Source of the DNA: Paludibacteraceae bacterium
GTDB taxonomy: Bacteria > Bacteroidota > Bacteroidia > Bacteroidales > Paludibacteraceae
Assembly (NCBI GenBank): GCA_024693065.1
Contig: JAILLP010000027.1
Location: 1-64,000 of the forward strand
DNA: 64,000 nucleotides
Reading direction: 5' to 3'
The notes beneath the pieces are model-generated. The model was not told the DNA's origin. It made no database searches and saw nothing but the letters and a program-made list of their open reading frames with translations. Below are positions 1-9,333 of this stretch, piece after piece. The position numbers were made by a program, and so were the translations under genes. The number at the start of each line of letters is the position of its first letter. The stretch's first letter is position 1.

Positions 1-28
1 CCCGGCATCGTCAAGTCGCGAACGAATT

Positions 29-136
<108 letters not shown>

Positions 137-142
137 CTTGGT

Positions 143-174
143 GGTCAATCCTTACGGGTTGACCCCCTTTTTTT
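143..174 (+). terminator. rho-independent terminator of the rRNA operon
   Basis: The stem GGTCAA / TTGACC, extended by TCC/GGG, is followed by CCC and a run of seven T. It lies six bases past the 5S 3' end, as expected for the end of an rrn operon. Confidence 0.9.
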
Positions 175-182
175 GTGCCTGC

Positions 183-1635
183 CCCTCGCGGAGGAGCGGC
201 TTCCTCTCACGGAGGCGCGGAGGGCACGGAGTTTGTTGTGTATTAGGAACCTTCTCCGAGAGGGTTTGTTTCCCTCATGGAGGCGCGGAGACACGGAGTT
301 CTATTGTTGTATTAGGGAGCCTTCTCCGTATACTCTTATTCTCCGTGAGGATCTGTTTTCCTCATGGAGGGCACGGAGTTTGTTGTGTAATAGGATGTTC
401 CCCCTTCTATGTGTACTCCTATTCCCCGTGGGTGTCGTTCCTTATCTCACGGAGACGCGGAGGGCACGGAGTTTTATTGATGTATTAGGAATCCTTCTCC
501 GAGAGGATCTGTTTTCCTCATGGAGGCACGGAGGACACGGAGTTTTGTTGTGGTATTAGGGAATACTTCTCCGTGTACTTCTATTCTCCGAGAGGATCTG
601 TTTTCCTCATGGAGGCATGGAGACACGGAGTTTTATTGTGGTATTAGGGAATACTTCTCCGTGTACTTCTATTCTCCGAGAGGATCTGTTTCCCTCATGG
701 AGGCACGTAGACACGGAGTTTTGTTGTGGTATTAGGGAATACTTCTCCGTGTACTTCTATTCTCCGAGAGGGTTTGTTTTCCTCATGGAGGCACGGAGGA
801 CACGGAGTTTTATTGTTGTATTAGGGAGCCTTCTCCGTGCACTCTTATTCTCCGTGAGGATCTGTTTTCCTCATGGAGGCACGGAGATACGGAGTATTAT
901 TGTGATATTAGGAAATCCTTCTCCGTGTACTTCTATTCTCCGAGAGGATCTGTTTTCCTCATGGAGGCACGGAGACACGGAGTTTTGTTGTGGTATTAGG
1001 GAATCCTTCTCCGTGTACTTCTATTCTCCGTGATGATCTGTTTTCCTCATGGAGACACGGAGTTTTATTGTTGTATTAGGGAGCCTTCTCCGTGGACTCT
1101 TATTCTCCGAGAGGATCTGTTTTCCTCATGGAGACACGGAGACACGGAGTTTTATTGTTGTATTAGGGAGCCTTCTCCGTGTACTCTTATTCTCCGAGAG
1201 AATCTGTTTCCCTCATGGAGGCACGGAGACACGGAGTGTTATTGTGATATTAGGGGAGCCTTCTCCGTGTACTTCTATTCTCCGTGAGGATCTGTTTTCC
1301 TCATGGAGACACGGAGGACACGGAATTTTGTTGTGGTATTAGGGAATTCTTCTCCGTGGATTCTTATTCTCCGTGAGGATCTGTTTCCCTCATGGAGGGC
1401 ACGGAGTTTGTTGTGTAATAGGATGTTCCCCCTTCTATGTGTACTCCTATTCCCCGTGGGTGTCGTTCCTTATCTCACGGAGACGCGGAGGACACGGAGT
1501 TTTATTGTGATATTAGGGGAGCCTTTTCCGTGTACTCTATTCTCCGTGAGGGTTTGTTTTCCTCATGGAGACACAGAGGCACGGAGTTTATTGTGATATT
1601 AGGGTGGCCTTCTCCGTGGACTCCTTCCCTCCGTG
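183..1635 (+). repeat. Non-coding tandem array, about 16 diverged units of about 88 bp
   Basis: Using GGATCTG/GGTTTG as phase marker, units start near 263, 349, 430, 505, 594, 682, 771, 858, 946, 1034, 1113, 1201, 1288, 1377, 1459 and 1551. Spacing is mostly 86-89 bp, with outliers of 75-82 and 92. Each unit carries CTCCGAGAGGATCTG, CTCATGGAGGCACGGAG and ACACGGAGTTTTATTG, then TATTAGGGA and TTCTCCGTG. CACGGAG and CTCCGTG can pair, giving a 7-bp stem with a loop of about 25 nt per unit, and CTCC/GGAG can form a second stem. The open frames here shift from unit to unit because 88 is not a multiple of 3, so I do not call them genes. Similar CACGGAG-rich intergenic repeats are, from memory, common in several phyla; this family is not one I can name. 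Confidence 0.9.
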
Positions 1636-1887
1636 GGGCTTCCCCATGACGCATGGGGACTTTCGCAGGATTGGGATTGCCCTTTTCCCCCCTAGAAATG
1701 TACGGGGAAATATCATTATTCGGAAATTCGGAGGATCCTAATTCGGGCTTCCGCTTGGCTAAGTGATATTATCAGCCTTTGACCTCCTTTTATTTATTTA
1801 GTTTCCCCTTGTGAGGTCAATGAAACCCCTATTCTGACGGAGGGGGAAATGATTCCTCTTTATGAAACAAAATGCCAAACTTTTTTG
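1636..1887. other. Intergenic region with two potential hairpins
   Basis: No gene is visible. An 8-bp inverted repeat TTGACCTC (1779-1786) / GAGGTCAA (1813-1820) encloses an AT-rich loop. A second, CCCCT / AGGGG, lies at about 1827-1847. Both sit just upstream of the nrnA promoter and could be an operator or transcript structures; there is no direct evidence for either. Confidence 0.4.
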
Positions 1888-1895
1888 TATCTTAG
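1888..1895 (+). promoter_or_regulatory. Putative -7 box (TATCTTAG) for the nrnA-rseP operon
   Basis: It differs from the Bacteroidota consensus TAnnTTTG at one position and lies 23 bases before the ATG at 1919. A clear -33 TTTG is not seen. Confidence 0.45.
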
Positions 1896-1918
1896 CGTCG
1901 TCTTTAACGAGGAGTTTT

Positions 1919-2971
1919 ATGATTACGAAAATTATTGACGAAGACCTGATACAACAGGCGAAATCTTTGATAGAAGACGCCGAAAATATTGTTGTCGTGA
2001 CGCATGTTTCCCCTGACGGTGATGCGATAGGGTCATCATTGGCTTTATGTAATTTCCTAAAGACAATAGGTAAGAATGTATATGTAGTCGTTCCGAATGA
2101 TCTCCCCGGATTCCTGAAATGGATGTCGGGCGCATCGGACATCGTTGTCTATGAGAAAAAAAAGTTTGTGGCGGACTCTTTGATTGAAAAAGCAGACCTG
2201 ATATGCGCATTGGACTTCAATGTGCTGAAACGCATCGAAAATGTTGCGATTAGCGTGGCGGATTCTGCGGCAAAGAAACTGATGCTCGACCATCATCTGA
2301 ACCCAGGCAACTTCGCTAATGTGGTGATTTCTTACCCTCAGTTCGCTTCTACGTCTGAAATGGTTTTCCGTCTCATCTGTAGAATGGGGTACTTCACGGA
2401 GATGACCAAGGGGTGCGCTGAATGCATCTATACGGGGATGATGACGGATACGGGAGGATTCACCTATAACTCCAATAACCCGGAGGTCTATACCATCATC
2501 TCCGAACTCATTAAGAAGGGTATCGATAAGGATGCTATCTATGACAAAGTGTACAATAACTATTCGGAGAGTAGATACCGACTCATGGGGTACATGTTGT
2601 ATGAGAAAATGAAGATATATCCGGAGTATGGAGCTGCCATGATTTCTCTTACGAGCGAGGAACTCTCCAAATACGATTTCAAAAAAGGAGATACGGAGGG
2701 GTTCGTCAATATGCCGCTCTCTATCAAAGGCGTGATATTCTCCGCTTTTTTTAAGGAGGAGGGCGGTAAGATCAAGTGCTCATTCCGCTCTCAGGGTGAT
2801 GTGGCAACCAATGAGTTCGCCGCAAAACATTTTAATGGTGGTGGACATAAGAACGCATCTGGGGGAGAATCCTATCAAACCATGCAGGAGACTATCTCCA
2901 AATTCGAGGAGAATCTTCCTTCCCTGAAAGAAGAGTTGGCTGCGGAGTTAAGGAGGCGCACTAATGGCTAA
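1919..2971 (+). CDS. nrnA: Bifunctional oligoribonuclease / PAP phosphatase NrnA (DHH-DHHA1)
   Basis: The 350-residue protein has the DHH phosphoesterase layout: DGDAIGSS at residues 33-40, the DHH triad at 124-126, and the DHHA1 substrate-binding motif GGGHKNASGG at about 307-316. The family degrades 2-5 nt RNAs and dephosphorylates 3'-phosphoadenosine 5'-phosphate in the cytosol, using Mn2+. An in-frame ATG at 1862 lies upstream of the putative promoter box at 1888, so the ATG at 1919, preceded by an AGGAG-like stretch, is preferred. It heads a seven-gene plus-strand run and overlaps the next gene by 8 bp. Confidence 0.9.
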   Translation: MITKIIDEDLIQQAKSLIEDAENIVVVTHVSPDGDAIGSSLALCNFLKTIGKNVYVVVPNDLPGFLKWMSGASDIVVYEKKKFVADSLIEKADLICALDFNVLKRIENVAISVADSAAKKLMLDHHLNPGNFANVVISYPQFASTSEMVFRLICRMGYFTEMTKGCAECIYTGMMTDTGGFTYNSNNPEVYTIISELIKKGIDKDAIYDKVYNNYSESRYRLMGYMLYEKMKIYPEYGAAMISLTSEELSKYDFKKGDTEGFVNMPLSIKGVIFSAFFKEEGGKIKCSFRSQGDVATNEFAAKHFNGGGHKNASGGESYQTMQETISKFEENLPSLKEELAAELRRRTNG

Positions 2972-3500
2972 ATACGCAGTATGCATATATGGTTTGCTGC
3001 TTTTCTTTTTCGCCTCTTGTGGAAAGGAACAGGTCCAGATCCCTGTGAACAAAAACAAGCAGGAGGACCTCCGTGAGGATTTCATGGAGCTGAACAGACA
3101 GTTTGTCGAACTGGAAGATCAGGAAATTAACCGTTACATTGACTCCTCTAAACTGGAGATGAAAAGAAGCATTTCAGGGCTCCGCTACCACATCATTGAG
3201 GTGGGAGAGGGGGATTCCATCGTCGAGAATGATAAAGTCACTTTCCAGTACACGGTCGCCCCGTTGGGTGGTGCGCCTTGCGAAAATATGACCGATATGG
3301 TTAAAACAATCACTATCGGACATTCCGACATCGAAAAGGGTGTGAGGGAGGCTATCCCGATGCTCCGAACTTCGGGGAAGGGCGTGTTCATCGTGCCTTC
3401 CATGTTGGGATACGGCGTCATCGGGAAAGGAAAGTGCATCAACAGTTGGACGCCACTCTATATGACCCTTTCCATCATAGAGGTTGAGCGCGGAATGTAA
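2964..3500 (+). CDS. FKBP-type peptidyl-prolyl isomerase lipoprotein (GldI-like)
   Basis: This 178-residue protein begins with a short lipoprotein signal (FFFASC lipobox, cysteine near residue 19), then a charged helical region, then an FKBP-like domain from about residue 70 to the end (VTFQYTV, IEKGVREAIPML, GKGVFIVPSMLGYG). FKBP domains isomerise X-Pro bonds during folding of exported proteins, and GldI-type lipoproteins are common in this phylum. It probably faces the periplasm. Its start overlaps the nrnA end by 8 bp, pointing to translational coupling. Whether the active-site aromatic residues are complete cannot be judged by eye. Confidence 0.75.
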   Translation: MAKYAVCIYGLLLFFFASCGKEQVQIPVNKNKQEDLREDFMELNRQFVELEDQEINRYIDSSKLEMKRSISGLRYHIIEVGEGDSIVENDKVTFQYTVAPLGGAPCENMTDMVKTITIGHSDIEKGVREAIPMLRTSGKGVFIVPSMLGYGVIGKGKCINSWTPLYMTLSIIEVERGM

Positions 3501-3527
3501 TTGAATATTAATAATAACAGTAAAATA

Positions 3528-4130
3528 ATGGTTTCAACCAATCTTTTAAAAAAAGCATTTGTTTCTCTTTCCACTGTGTTCATGGCATCACTGATGGGGT
3601 GTGGGGATACAATGACCTATTCGGACTATCAGGAAGAAGAGGATGAGGCGATTGAGAAGTTCATCAGTGACAGACACATTTCCGTGGTTGGTGGCATGCC
3701 GGACTCTGATGGAGAGTGGCTCAATGAGGAGGGCAAGGAAATCTATTACCTTTACGCTTCCGGGAAAGCCAAGGGCCTCTATTATCATCAGGTGAAAAAA
3801 GGGGAGGGTGATATCATTCCTCAAAACGATTGGACAGCGTATGTGCGTTATGTGGGTTATTCTATGAATGGCAATATGATATACAATTGCACTTCTCAGT
3901 ATGCCCCAGACCCTCAGTGCTTTAAACTCAGTTCTGGCACGTCGGATGCGACGTTTGGAGTCGGATTCCAACAAGCGGTGAGGAATTTACGTATAGGTGG
4001 CAAGTGTAAGGTCATTATTCCTTTCGATCTCGGCAACTCGGATAATGTGACGATTAAAGGGTATACGACATCGGACGTGGGCGAGTATCGAACGATGTAC
4101 TACGAGATCGAATTGGTGGGCTTGGAATGA
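3528..4130 (+). CDS. DUF4827-like FKBP-fold lipoprotein
   Basis: The 200-residue protein has a signal ending in a lipobox (ASLMGCG), an acidic helical stretch (EEEDEAIEKFISD), then a diverged FKBP-like half with VKKGEGD, WTAYVRYVGY and VGFQQAVRNLRIGG. Bacteroidales often keep a DUF4827 lipoprotein next to nrnA, which fits this position. The ATG at 3528 is chosen over an upstream TTG because it starts directly with the signal peptide. Classic FKBP catalytic residues are not evident, so it may bind rather than isomerise. It is 28 bases after its FKBP neighbour, and the pair may be old duplicates. Confidence 0.65.
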   Translation: MVSTNLLKKAFVSLSTVFMASLMGCGDTMTYSDYQEEEDEAIEKFISDRHISVVGGMPDSDGEWLNEEGKEIYYLYASGKAKGLYYHQVKKGEGDIIPQNDWTAYVRYVGYSMNGNMIYNCTSQYAPDPQCFKLSSGTSDATFGVGFQQAVRNLRIGGKCKVIIPFDLGNSDNVTIKGYTTSDVGEYRTMYYEIELVGLE

Positions 4131-4140
4131 TAGGAAACGG

Positions 4141-4896
4141 ATGTCGCTGAGTAAGAATAAAATACGGTCAATCGCTTCTCTGTCGAAAAAGAAGGAGAGG
4201 GATGAGTCGGGACTTTTCCTCGCGGAAGGGGAAAAATTGGTGTCCGACCTGCTCCCCAACTTCCGTTGCCGCACTTTGATTTGTACTCATGCATTCATGG
4301 AACAACATCCCGAGGTGATGGCTGAGGAGGTTATCCTCGCAGAGAAAGATGAAATCGCCAAGGCATCGCTTCTGCAATCACCTCCATCCGCATTGGCGGT
4401 GTTTGAGAAGGCGACACCTTCCATTGATATGAGGAACATGTCGCAACATCTTTCATTGGTGTTGGACACTATACAAGACCCAGGTAATTTGGGTACCATC
4501 ATTCGTGTGGCGGACTGGTTCGGTATCGAGGACATTATCTGTTCCTTAGACACGGCAGACGTATACAATCCTAAGGTGGTGCAAGCTACAATGGGTGCCA
4601 TCGCGCGGGTTAGAGTCCACTATCTGGATCTGGAACGCTTCCTGCGGGAGGTGGAGGATGCCCCGATCTACGGGACATTCCTCGATGGAGCGGATATCTA
4701 CAGCCAAGACCTTACTCCTAATGGTTACATCGTGATGGGGAACGAGGGAAACGGTATATCGGCGAGGATATCCAAACTTATCCGTAATCGTTTGTTCATC
4801 CCGAATTATCCTTCGGGTAGAGCCACATCCGAATCCCTTAATGTGGCTATGGCCACAGGTATTATTTGTTCAGAATTTAGAAGAAGAGTATTGTAG
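4141..4896 (+). CDS. TrmH/SpoU-family RNA 2'-O-methyltransferase
   Basis: The 251-residue protein has an N-terminal substrate-binding domain (about 1-95) and a SPOUT domain with all three SpoU motifs: DPGNLGTIIRVADWFG, VVQATMGAIARV, and a C-terminal block holding GNEGNGIS and SESLNVAMATGI. The family methylates ribose 2'-OH in rRNA or tRNA using S-adenosylmethionine through a trefoil-knot fold. The target cannot be read from sequence; similarity in layout to 23S rRNA enzymes (RlmB type) is only suggestive. It is part of the nrnA-rseP run, 10 bases after the lipoprotein gene. Confidence 0.85.
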   Translation: MSLSKNKIRSIASLSKKKERDESGLFLAEGEKLVSDLLPNFRCRTLICTHAFMEQHPEVMAEEVILAEKDEIAKASLLQSPPSALAVFEKATPSIDMRNMSQHLSLVLDTIQDPGNLGTIIRVADWFGIEDIICSLDTADVYNPKVVQATMGAIARVRVHYLDLERFLREVEDAPIYGTFLDGADIYSQDLTPNGYIVMGNEGNGISARISKLIRNRLFIPNYPSGRATSESLNVAMATGIICSEFRRRVL

Positions 4897-4898
4897 AC

Positions 4899-5753
4899 AT
4901 GGACAATAAGTTAGATAATTTCCTGAAAAGGATTCGATTCAAATATAAGATTTCCATCTTGAACGAAAATACGTTGGAAGAGGTGTTCCATATCCGTTTG
5001 TCGAAGGGAACGGTGTTGGCCGCGGGTTTTCTTGTCGCCATCGTTTACTTCTTCCTCATTGCCTTTCTCATCATCAAGACTCCTATGCGTGGGTTCTTGC
5101 CTGGCTATACGGAGAACATCAATCTCAGACGTCAACTGATGCAGGATGCGCTTGTCGTGGATTCTCTCTCGGAACAGCTTGATGTCCAAATACAGTATAT
5201 GGAAGGACTTCGGGCTGTGATGACGGGTAAGGTGTTGTTGGATTCTGCCTCCACCCCGCAAGTGTTGAGCAATATTACTTCGGACAAAATATCCTTGGAA
5301 CCTTCTGAAAGGGAAACCGCATACCGAGACTCTTTCGAGGCTGGCGAGCTGGAGAATATCAACTCCATCACCTCCTCATCAGAGGAGGTCGAGACAACCT
5401 ACTTGATGTGCTCTCCTGCGAAAGGGCGCGTGATCGACACGTTCAACATACGGAAAAGGGTTTACGGAACCACTATCGTGGCGGTGCAGAACACCAGCGT
5501 ACTCTCCGTTCTGGACGGTATAGTCATCTCATCCGACTACTCCTTCCACAACCTATACGAGCTCTGCATACAACACGCAGACAATATTGTGACGGTCTAC
5601 AAGACTCGTCAGCCATTCATAAAGCAAAAAGGAATGAAAGTGCATGCGGGAGAGATCCTGACCACCTTCCGAAATGGTATGGACTCCTACTTCGAGTTCG
5701 AGCTCTGGAAGGATGGCGTGGCGGTGAACCCGCTGACTTACATATCATTCTAA
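4899..5753 (+). CDS. Membrane-anchored M23 (LytM-like) protein, probably non-catalytic
   Basis: Of 284 residues, about 1-40 are cytoplasmic and basic, 42-62 form one membrane helix, 70-160 are a helical spacer, and 170-284 form a LytM-like beta domain (VLDGIVISS, FEFELWKDGVAVNP). In active M23 enzymes zinc is held by HxxxD and HxH. Here the first site reads VYGTTI and the second YKTRQ, so all expected ligands are missing. Degenerate LytM proteins such as EnvC and NlpD act as amidase activators or scaffolds, which is the likeliest role. It starts 2 bases after the methyltransferase stop and is followed by dxr. Confidence 0.75.
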   Translation: MDNKLDNFLKRIRFKYKISILNENTLEEVFHIRLSKGTVLAAGFLVAIVYFFLIAFLIIKTPMRGFLPGYTENINLRRQLMQDALVVDSLSEQLDVQIQYMEGLRAVMTGKVLLDSASTPQVLSNITSDKISLEPSERETAYRDSFEAGELENINSITSSSEEVETTYLMCSPAKGRVIDTFNIRKRVYGTTIVAVQNTSVLSVLDGIVISSDYSFHNLYELCIQHADNIVTVYKTRQPFIKQKGMKVHAGEILTTFRNGMDSYFEFELWKDGVAVNPLTYISF

Positions 5754-5769
5754 CGAAAGGATATTCATC

Positions 5770-6927
5770 ATGAAGAAACAGATAGCGGTTTTAGGTTCCA
5801 CTGGCTCCATCGGCACGCAAGCGTTGGAGGTCATCGAAGAGCAGTCCGACCTTTTTGAGGTCTATGCCTTGACGGCGAACAACAGCGACGAACTGCTCAT
5901 CCAACAGGCGAGGAAATTCAAGCCGGAAGTGGTGGTCATCGCCAACGAAGCGAAATACCAGGGCGTGAAAGAGGCGCTGGCCGACCTGCCCATCAAGGTG
6001 TTCGCCGGCACACAATCCATCGCGGACGTAGCCGCCATGGGACCAGTAGACATTGTCCTTACCGCCATGGTAGGATATTCAGGTCTGCAACCGACCATTG
6101 CTGCCCTCAAAGCAGGGAAGACCATTGCCTTGGCGAACAAGGAGACCATGGTCGTGGCGGGCGAACTGGTGTGCGACCTCGCCATCAAGAACAGATGCCC
6201 TATCCTGCCGGTCGATTCCGAGCACTCGGCCATCTTCCAATGCTTGGTGGGGGAAACCAGTCCGATCGAGCGCATCATACTGACTGCCTCGGGTGGCCCG
6301 TTCAGAGGCAAGGACAGGAAATTCTTAGAGACCGTCACCGCCAAGGACGCCCTGAAGCATCCGAACTGGAGCATGGGCGCCAAGATCACGATAGACTCCG
6401 CCTCCATGATGAACAAAGGATTCGAGGTCATCGAGGCGAAATGGCTCTTCAGCGTGAAGCCTGAACAGATCGTGCCAGTGGTGCACCCGCAATCGATCAT
6501 CCACTCCATGGTGCAGTTCCAGGACGGATCGGTCAAGGCGCAGATGGGCTTGCCAGACATGAAGTTGCCTATCCAATACGCCTTCGGGTTCCCGAACCGT
6601 CTCAAGAACGATTTCAAGCGGTTGGACTTCTTCGAGTGCAAGGACCTCACCTTCGAAAAACCGGACATGGAGGTGTTCCGCAACCTCGCCTTCGCCTTCG
6701 ATGCGATGGACAAGGGCGGCAACATGCCTTGCATCCTGAACGCCGCCAACGAAGTGGCAGTGGCTGAATTCCTCAAGGGGGAGATCGGCTTCCTCGAGAT
6801 GTCCGACGTCATCGAGAAGACCATGCAAACCGCCACATTCACCAAACAGACGTCTTACGAAGTCTATGTAGAGAGCGACAAGGAGGCACGTCGCATTGCC
6901 GCAGAACTATCCGCAAAACTAAAATAA
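5770..6927 (+). CDS. dxr: 1-deoxy-D-xylulose 5-phosphate reductoisomerase (Dxr/IspC)
   Basis: The protein has 385 residues, the normal length. The NADPH-binding motif GSTGSIGTQAL is at 9-19, the metal-binding VDSEHSAIFQCL near 150, then ASGGPFRG and the flexible-loop region HPNWSMGAKITIDSASMMNK. It converts DXP to 2-C-methyl-D-erythritol 4-phosphate, the first committed step of the MEP isoprenoid pathway. It sits between the M23-like gene and rseP; dxr-rseP linkage is very common in bacteria. It ends 10 bases before rseP. Confidence 0.97.
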   Translation: MKKQIAVLGSTGSIGTQALEVIEEQSDLFEVYALTANNSDELLIQQARKFKPEVVVIANEAKYQGVKEALADLPIKVFAGTQSIADVAAMGPVDIVLTAMVGYSGLQPTIAALKAGKTIALANKETMVVAGELVCDLAIKNRCPILPVDSEHSAIFQCLVGETSPIERIILTASGGPFRGKDRKFLETVTAKDALKHPNWSMGAKITIDSASMMNKGFEVIEAKWLFSVKPEQIVPVVHPQSIIHSMVQFQDGSVKAQMGLPDMKLPIQYAFGFPNRLKNDFKRLDFFECKDLTFEKPDMEVFRNLAFAFDAMDKGGNMPCILNAANEVAVAEFLKGEIGFLEMSDVIEKTMQTATFTKQTSYEVYVESDKEARRIAAELSAKLK

Positions 6928-6937
6928 ACAACCACGC

Positions 6938-8254
6938 ATGCAACTATTAGTCACCATATTGCAATTTTTCCTATCCCTTTCCATTCTGGTGGTTATCCAC
7001 GAGTTCGGGCACTTCCTATTCGCCCGTCTATTCAAGATCCGGGTAGAAAAATTCTATATTTTCTTCAACCCATGGTTCTCGCTGTTCAAATACAAGCCGA
7101 AGAACAGTGAAACGACCTATGGCATCGGGTGGCTTCCCCTAGGAGGATATGTGAAGATAGCGGGCATGATCGATGAATCCATGGACACGGAGCAGATGAA
7201 ACGCCCGGTGCAGGACTGGGAGTTCCGATCCAAACCGGCTTGGCAGAGATTCCTTGTGATGATTGCGGGCGTGACCTTCAATTTCCTACTGGCCATTCTC
7301 ATCTACTCCGCCATCTCCTTCCATTTCGGAGATAAATACATCGCATTGCAAGACGTCAAAACAGGTATGGAGTTCAGTCCATCCGCCCAAAAAGCTGGTT
7401 TTCAAGATGGTGACATCCTACTCCGTGCGGACGATATGGTGTTGGAGGCGCTCGACGAAGAGTCTTTCCGAGCCATCGTCAACGCAGAGAGAGTGACTGT
7501 CCTGCGAAACGGGAAGGAAGTCAGCCTCAACATGCCGGACGACCTCATGCAACAGATATTGCAGGAGAAAAAAGGGTTCGCGAATTACAGGATCCCCTTC
7601 GTGGTGGATTCCGTCATCGCAGGTTCACGCGCAGAAACGGCTGGACTCAAGGCGAAAGACAGTGTCATCTCTGTCGGAGGTTCCCAACCAATCTTCATGG
7701 GGAGCTGCATAGACGCATTCGCGGAGCATAAGAACCTCAACCTGGACATCACAGTCATGCGGGCGGGCGTTCCCGTCCAATTGCAGATAACCCCCGACCA
7801 CAACGGAAAGATTGGGGTCTATATGAAAAGAATAACCGATTTCTACCCTGTCAGGACCAAGAAATACTCGTTTTGGGAATCCATACCCAACGGTATCCAA
7901 AGGGGTGTGAAGAAATTCACAGGCTATGCGAGCGACATGAAATATGTCTTCACCAAAGAGGGTGCGCAAAGCATGGGAGGATTCATCTCCATCGGTAGAT
8001 TGTTCCCTTACCCTTTCAATGCGGAGATTTTCTGGGAGATGACCGCCTACCTTTCCGTCATCCTTGCCTTCATGAACCTCCTGCCTATCCCTGGGTTGGA
8101 CGGCGGACACATCATGTTTGTCCTCTACGAAATGATCACGAGGAGGAAGCCTAGTCAAAAGACCCTCATCCGGGCGCAAATGATAGGCATGATTTTCCTA
8201 TTTATGTTGATTATATTCGCCAATATGAACGACGTCTTCAGGCTATTCAATTGA
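6938..8254 (+). CDS. rseP: RIP site-2 metalloprotease RseP
   Basis: A 438-residue intramembrane zinc protease. HEFGH lies in the first membrane helix at residues 21-25, the third ligand is in the motif around LDGGH (Asp388), and two PDZ-like regions occupy the middle. The family cleaves membrane-bound anti-sigma factors and remnant signal peptides within the inner membrane. It is the last gene of the operon starting with nrnA. Its final 12 bases overlap the end of the convergent CNNM gene, with no room for a separate terminator. Confidence 0.95.
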   Translation: MQLLVTILQFFLSLSILVVIHEFGHFLFARLFKIRVEKFYIFFNPWFSLFKYKPKNSETTYGIGWLPLGGYVKIAGMIDESMDTEQMKRPVQDWEFRSKPAWQRFLVMIAGVTFNFLLAILIYSAISFHFGDKYIALQDVKTGMEFSPSAQKAGFQDGDILLRADDMVLEALDEESFRAIVNAERVTVLRNGKEVSLNMPDDLMQQILQEKKGFANYRIPFVVDSVIAGSRAETAGLKAKDSVISVGGSQPIFMGSCIDAFAEHKNLNLDITVMRAGVPVQLQITPDHNGKIGVYMKRITDFYPVRTKKYSFWESIPNGIQRGVKKFTGYASDMKYVFTKEGAQSMGGFISIGRLFPYPFNAEIFWEMTAYLSVILAFMNLLPIPGLDGGHIMFVLYEMITRRKPSQKTLIRAQMIGMIFLFMLIIFANMNDVFRLFN

Positions 8255-9322
8255 TCCGCCTTCAGAATCGACAGCCGTATCATCCTCCACTTCAGCCACA
8301 TCCAAGTGTTTGGCGCGTTTCGCCCAAAGCGCCTTGGCGAAGGCTTGCATATCGGTCTGGGCGTCGCTCTCATCCGTGATCTCCAAGCCTAGGATCGTCT
8401 CCACAACATCCTCCATCGTCACGATTCCCTCCATGCCTCCATGCTCGTCAATGACCAGGGCGATGTGCTCCTTACGCGTCACCAAGAGGTCGTAGAACTT
8501 AGGCAAAGAGGTGTTCTCGTAACAAACCATGATGTCACGTTTGATGGATTTAAGCTTGATCTTTTTCTTGCCGTTCGCCAGGTTCATCAAGATATCCGTC
8601 TTCAGCACAAAGCCTGTGATGTCATCGATATCCTCCGTGTAAACAGGTATTCTGGAATAACACAGATAACGTCTTTTCCTGAAAAACTCCTCCAAGGTCA
8701 TATCCTCCTGCGCCGCCAAGACTACCGTTCGAGGGGTCATGATGGAATGTACCTTGACTGTCTCCATCTTCACCAAATTATTGATGATTTTGCTCTCGTT
8801 CTTCATGAAGACGCCTTCCCGCTCACCGATCTTCGTGAGCGCCGCCACCTCTTCACGGCTCACCGTCTGCGGCTGTTTCTTCGCGATCAGCTTCGTCAGC
8901 AAACGGGAGGCCACCACCAACGGGAAGCACAAGTAATAGACACCATTGATCAGATAGGCGACCGGCACACATAGCTTCCGCCAATAGGTGGAACCGATGG
9001 TTTTAGGGATGATCTCCGAAAAAACCAATACCAGCACCGTCAGCACGGCAGAGACAAAGCCCAGAAGTTCATTGCCCAACACCTCCGCCGCCTGCGCACC
9101 CACGAGAGAGGCGCCCGCCGTGTTGGCGATCGTGTTCAAGGAGAGGATGGCCGCAATGGAGTTCTCTATGTTATACTTCAGATTCTTCAGCAGACGGACG
9201 CCCTTCCCATCCTCCAACGACTCGATGTACGAAGAGGTGGTGGAATAGAGCACCGACTCCATCAGGGAGCAGAGGAAGGAGATTCCCAACGTGGCAAAAA
9301 GTGATATGATCAGTAGCGTCAT
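8243..9322 (-). CDS. CNNM/CorC-type membrane protein with CBS pair
   Basis: The 359-residue protein has an N-terminal DUF21/CNNM domain with about four membrane segments (residues 1-145, including FSEIIPKTIG), then a tandem CBS module (about 195-320; IMTPRTVVLAA, DEHGGMEGIVTMEDVVE). A C-terminal acidic tail replaces the usual CorC/HlyC domain. Such proteins are linked to Mg2+/Co2+ efflux and are often labelled hemolysin-like (TlyC); in this phylum some are called GldE. It probably shares a minus-strand unit with the upstream DUF2027-Smr gene, 11 bases away. Confidence 0.85.
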   Translation of the reverse strand: MTLLIISLFATLGISFLCSLMESVLYSTTSSYIESLEDGKGVRLLKNLKYNIENSIAAILSLNTIANTAGASLVGAQAAEVLGNELLGFVSAVLTVLVLVFSEIIPKTIGSTYWRKLCVPVAYLINGVYYLCFPLVVASRLLTKLIAKKQPQTVSREEVAALTKIGEREGVFMKNESKIINNLVKMETVKVHSIMTPRTVVLAAQEDMTLEEFFRKRRYLCYSRIPVYTEDIDDITGFVLKTDILMNLANGKKKIKLKSIKRDIMVCYENTSLPKFYDLLVTRKEHIALVIDEHGGMEGIVTMEDVVETILGLEITDESDAQTDMQAFAKALWAKRAKHLDVAEVEDDTAVDSEGGSIE

Positions 9323-9333
9323 ACGGTAAACCT

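Noticed and set aside
183-1635. CRISPR array
   Set aside because: Units are about 88 bp with no short constant repeat alternating with unique spacers, and no cas genes are near.
138-1649. Eight overlapping open frames of 70-138 codons in the repeat array
   Set aside because: They arise from the repeats, shift frame between units, lack start-site signals, and encode the same peptides out of phase.
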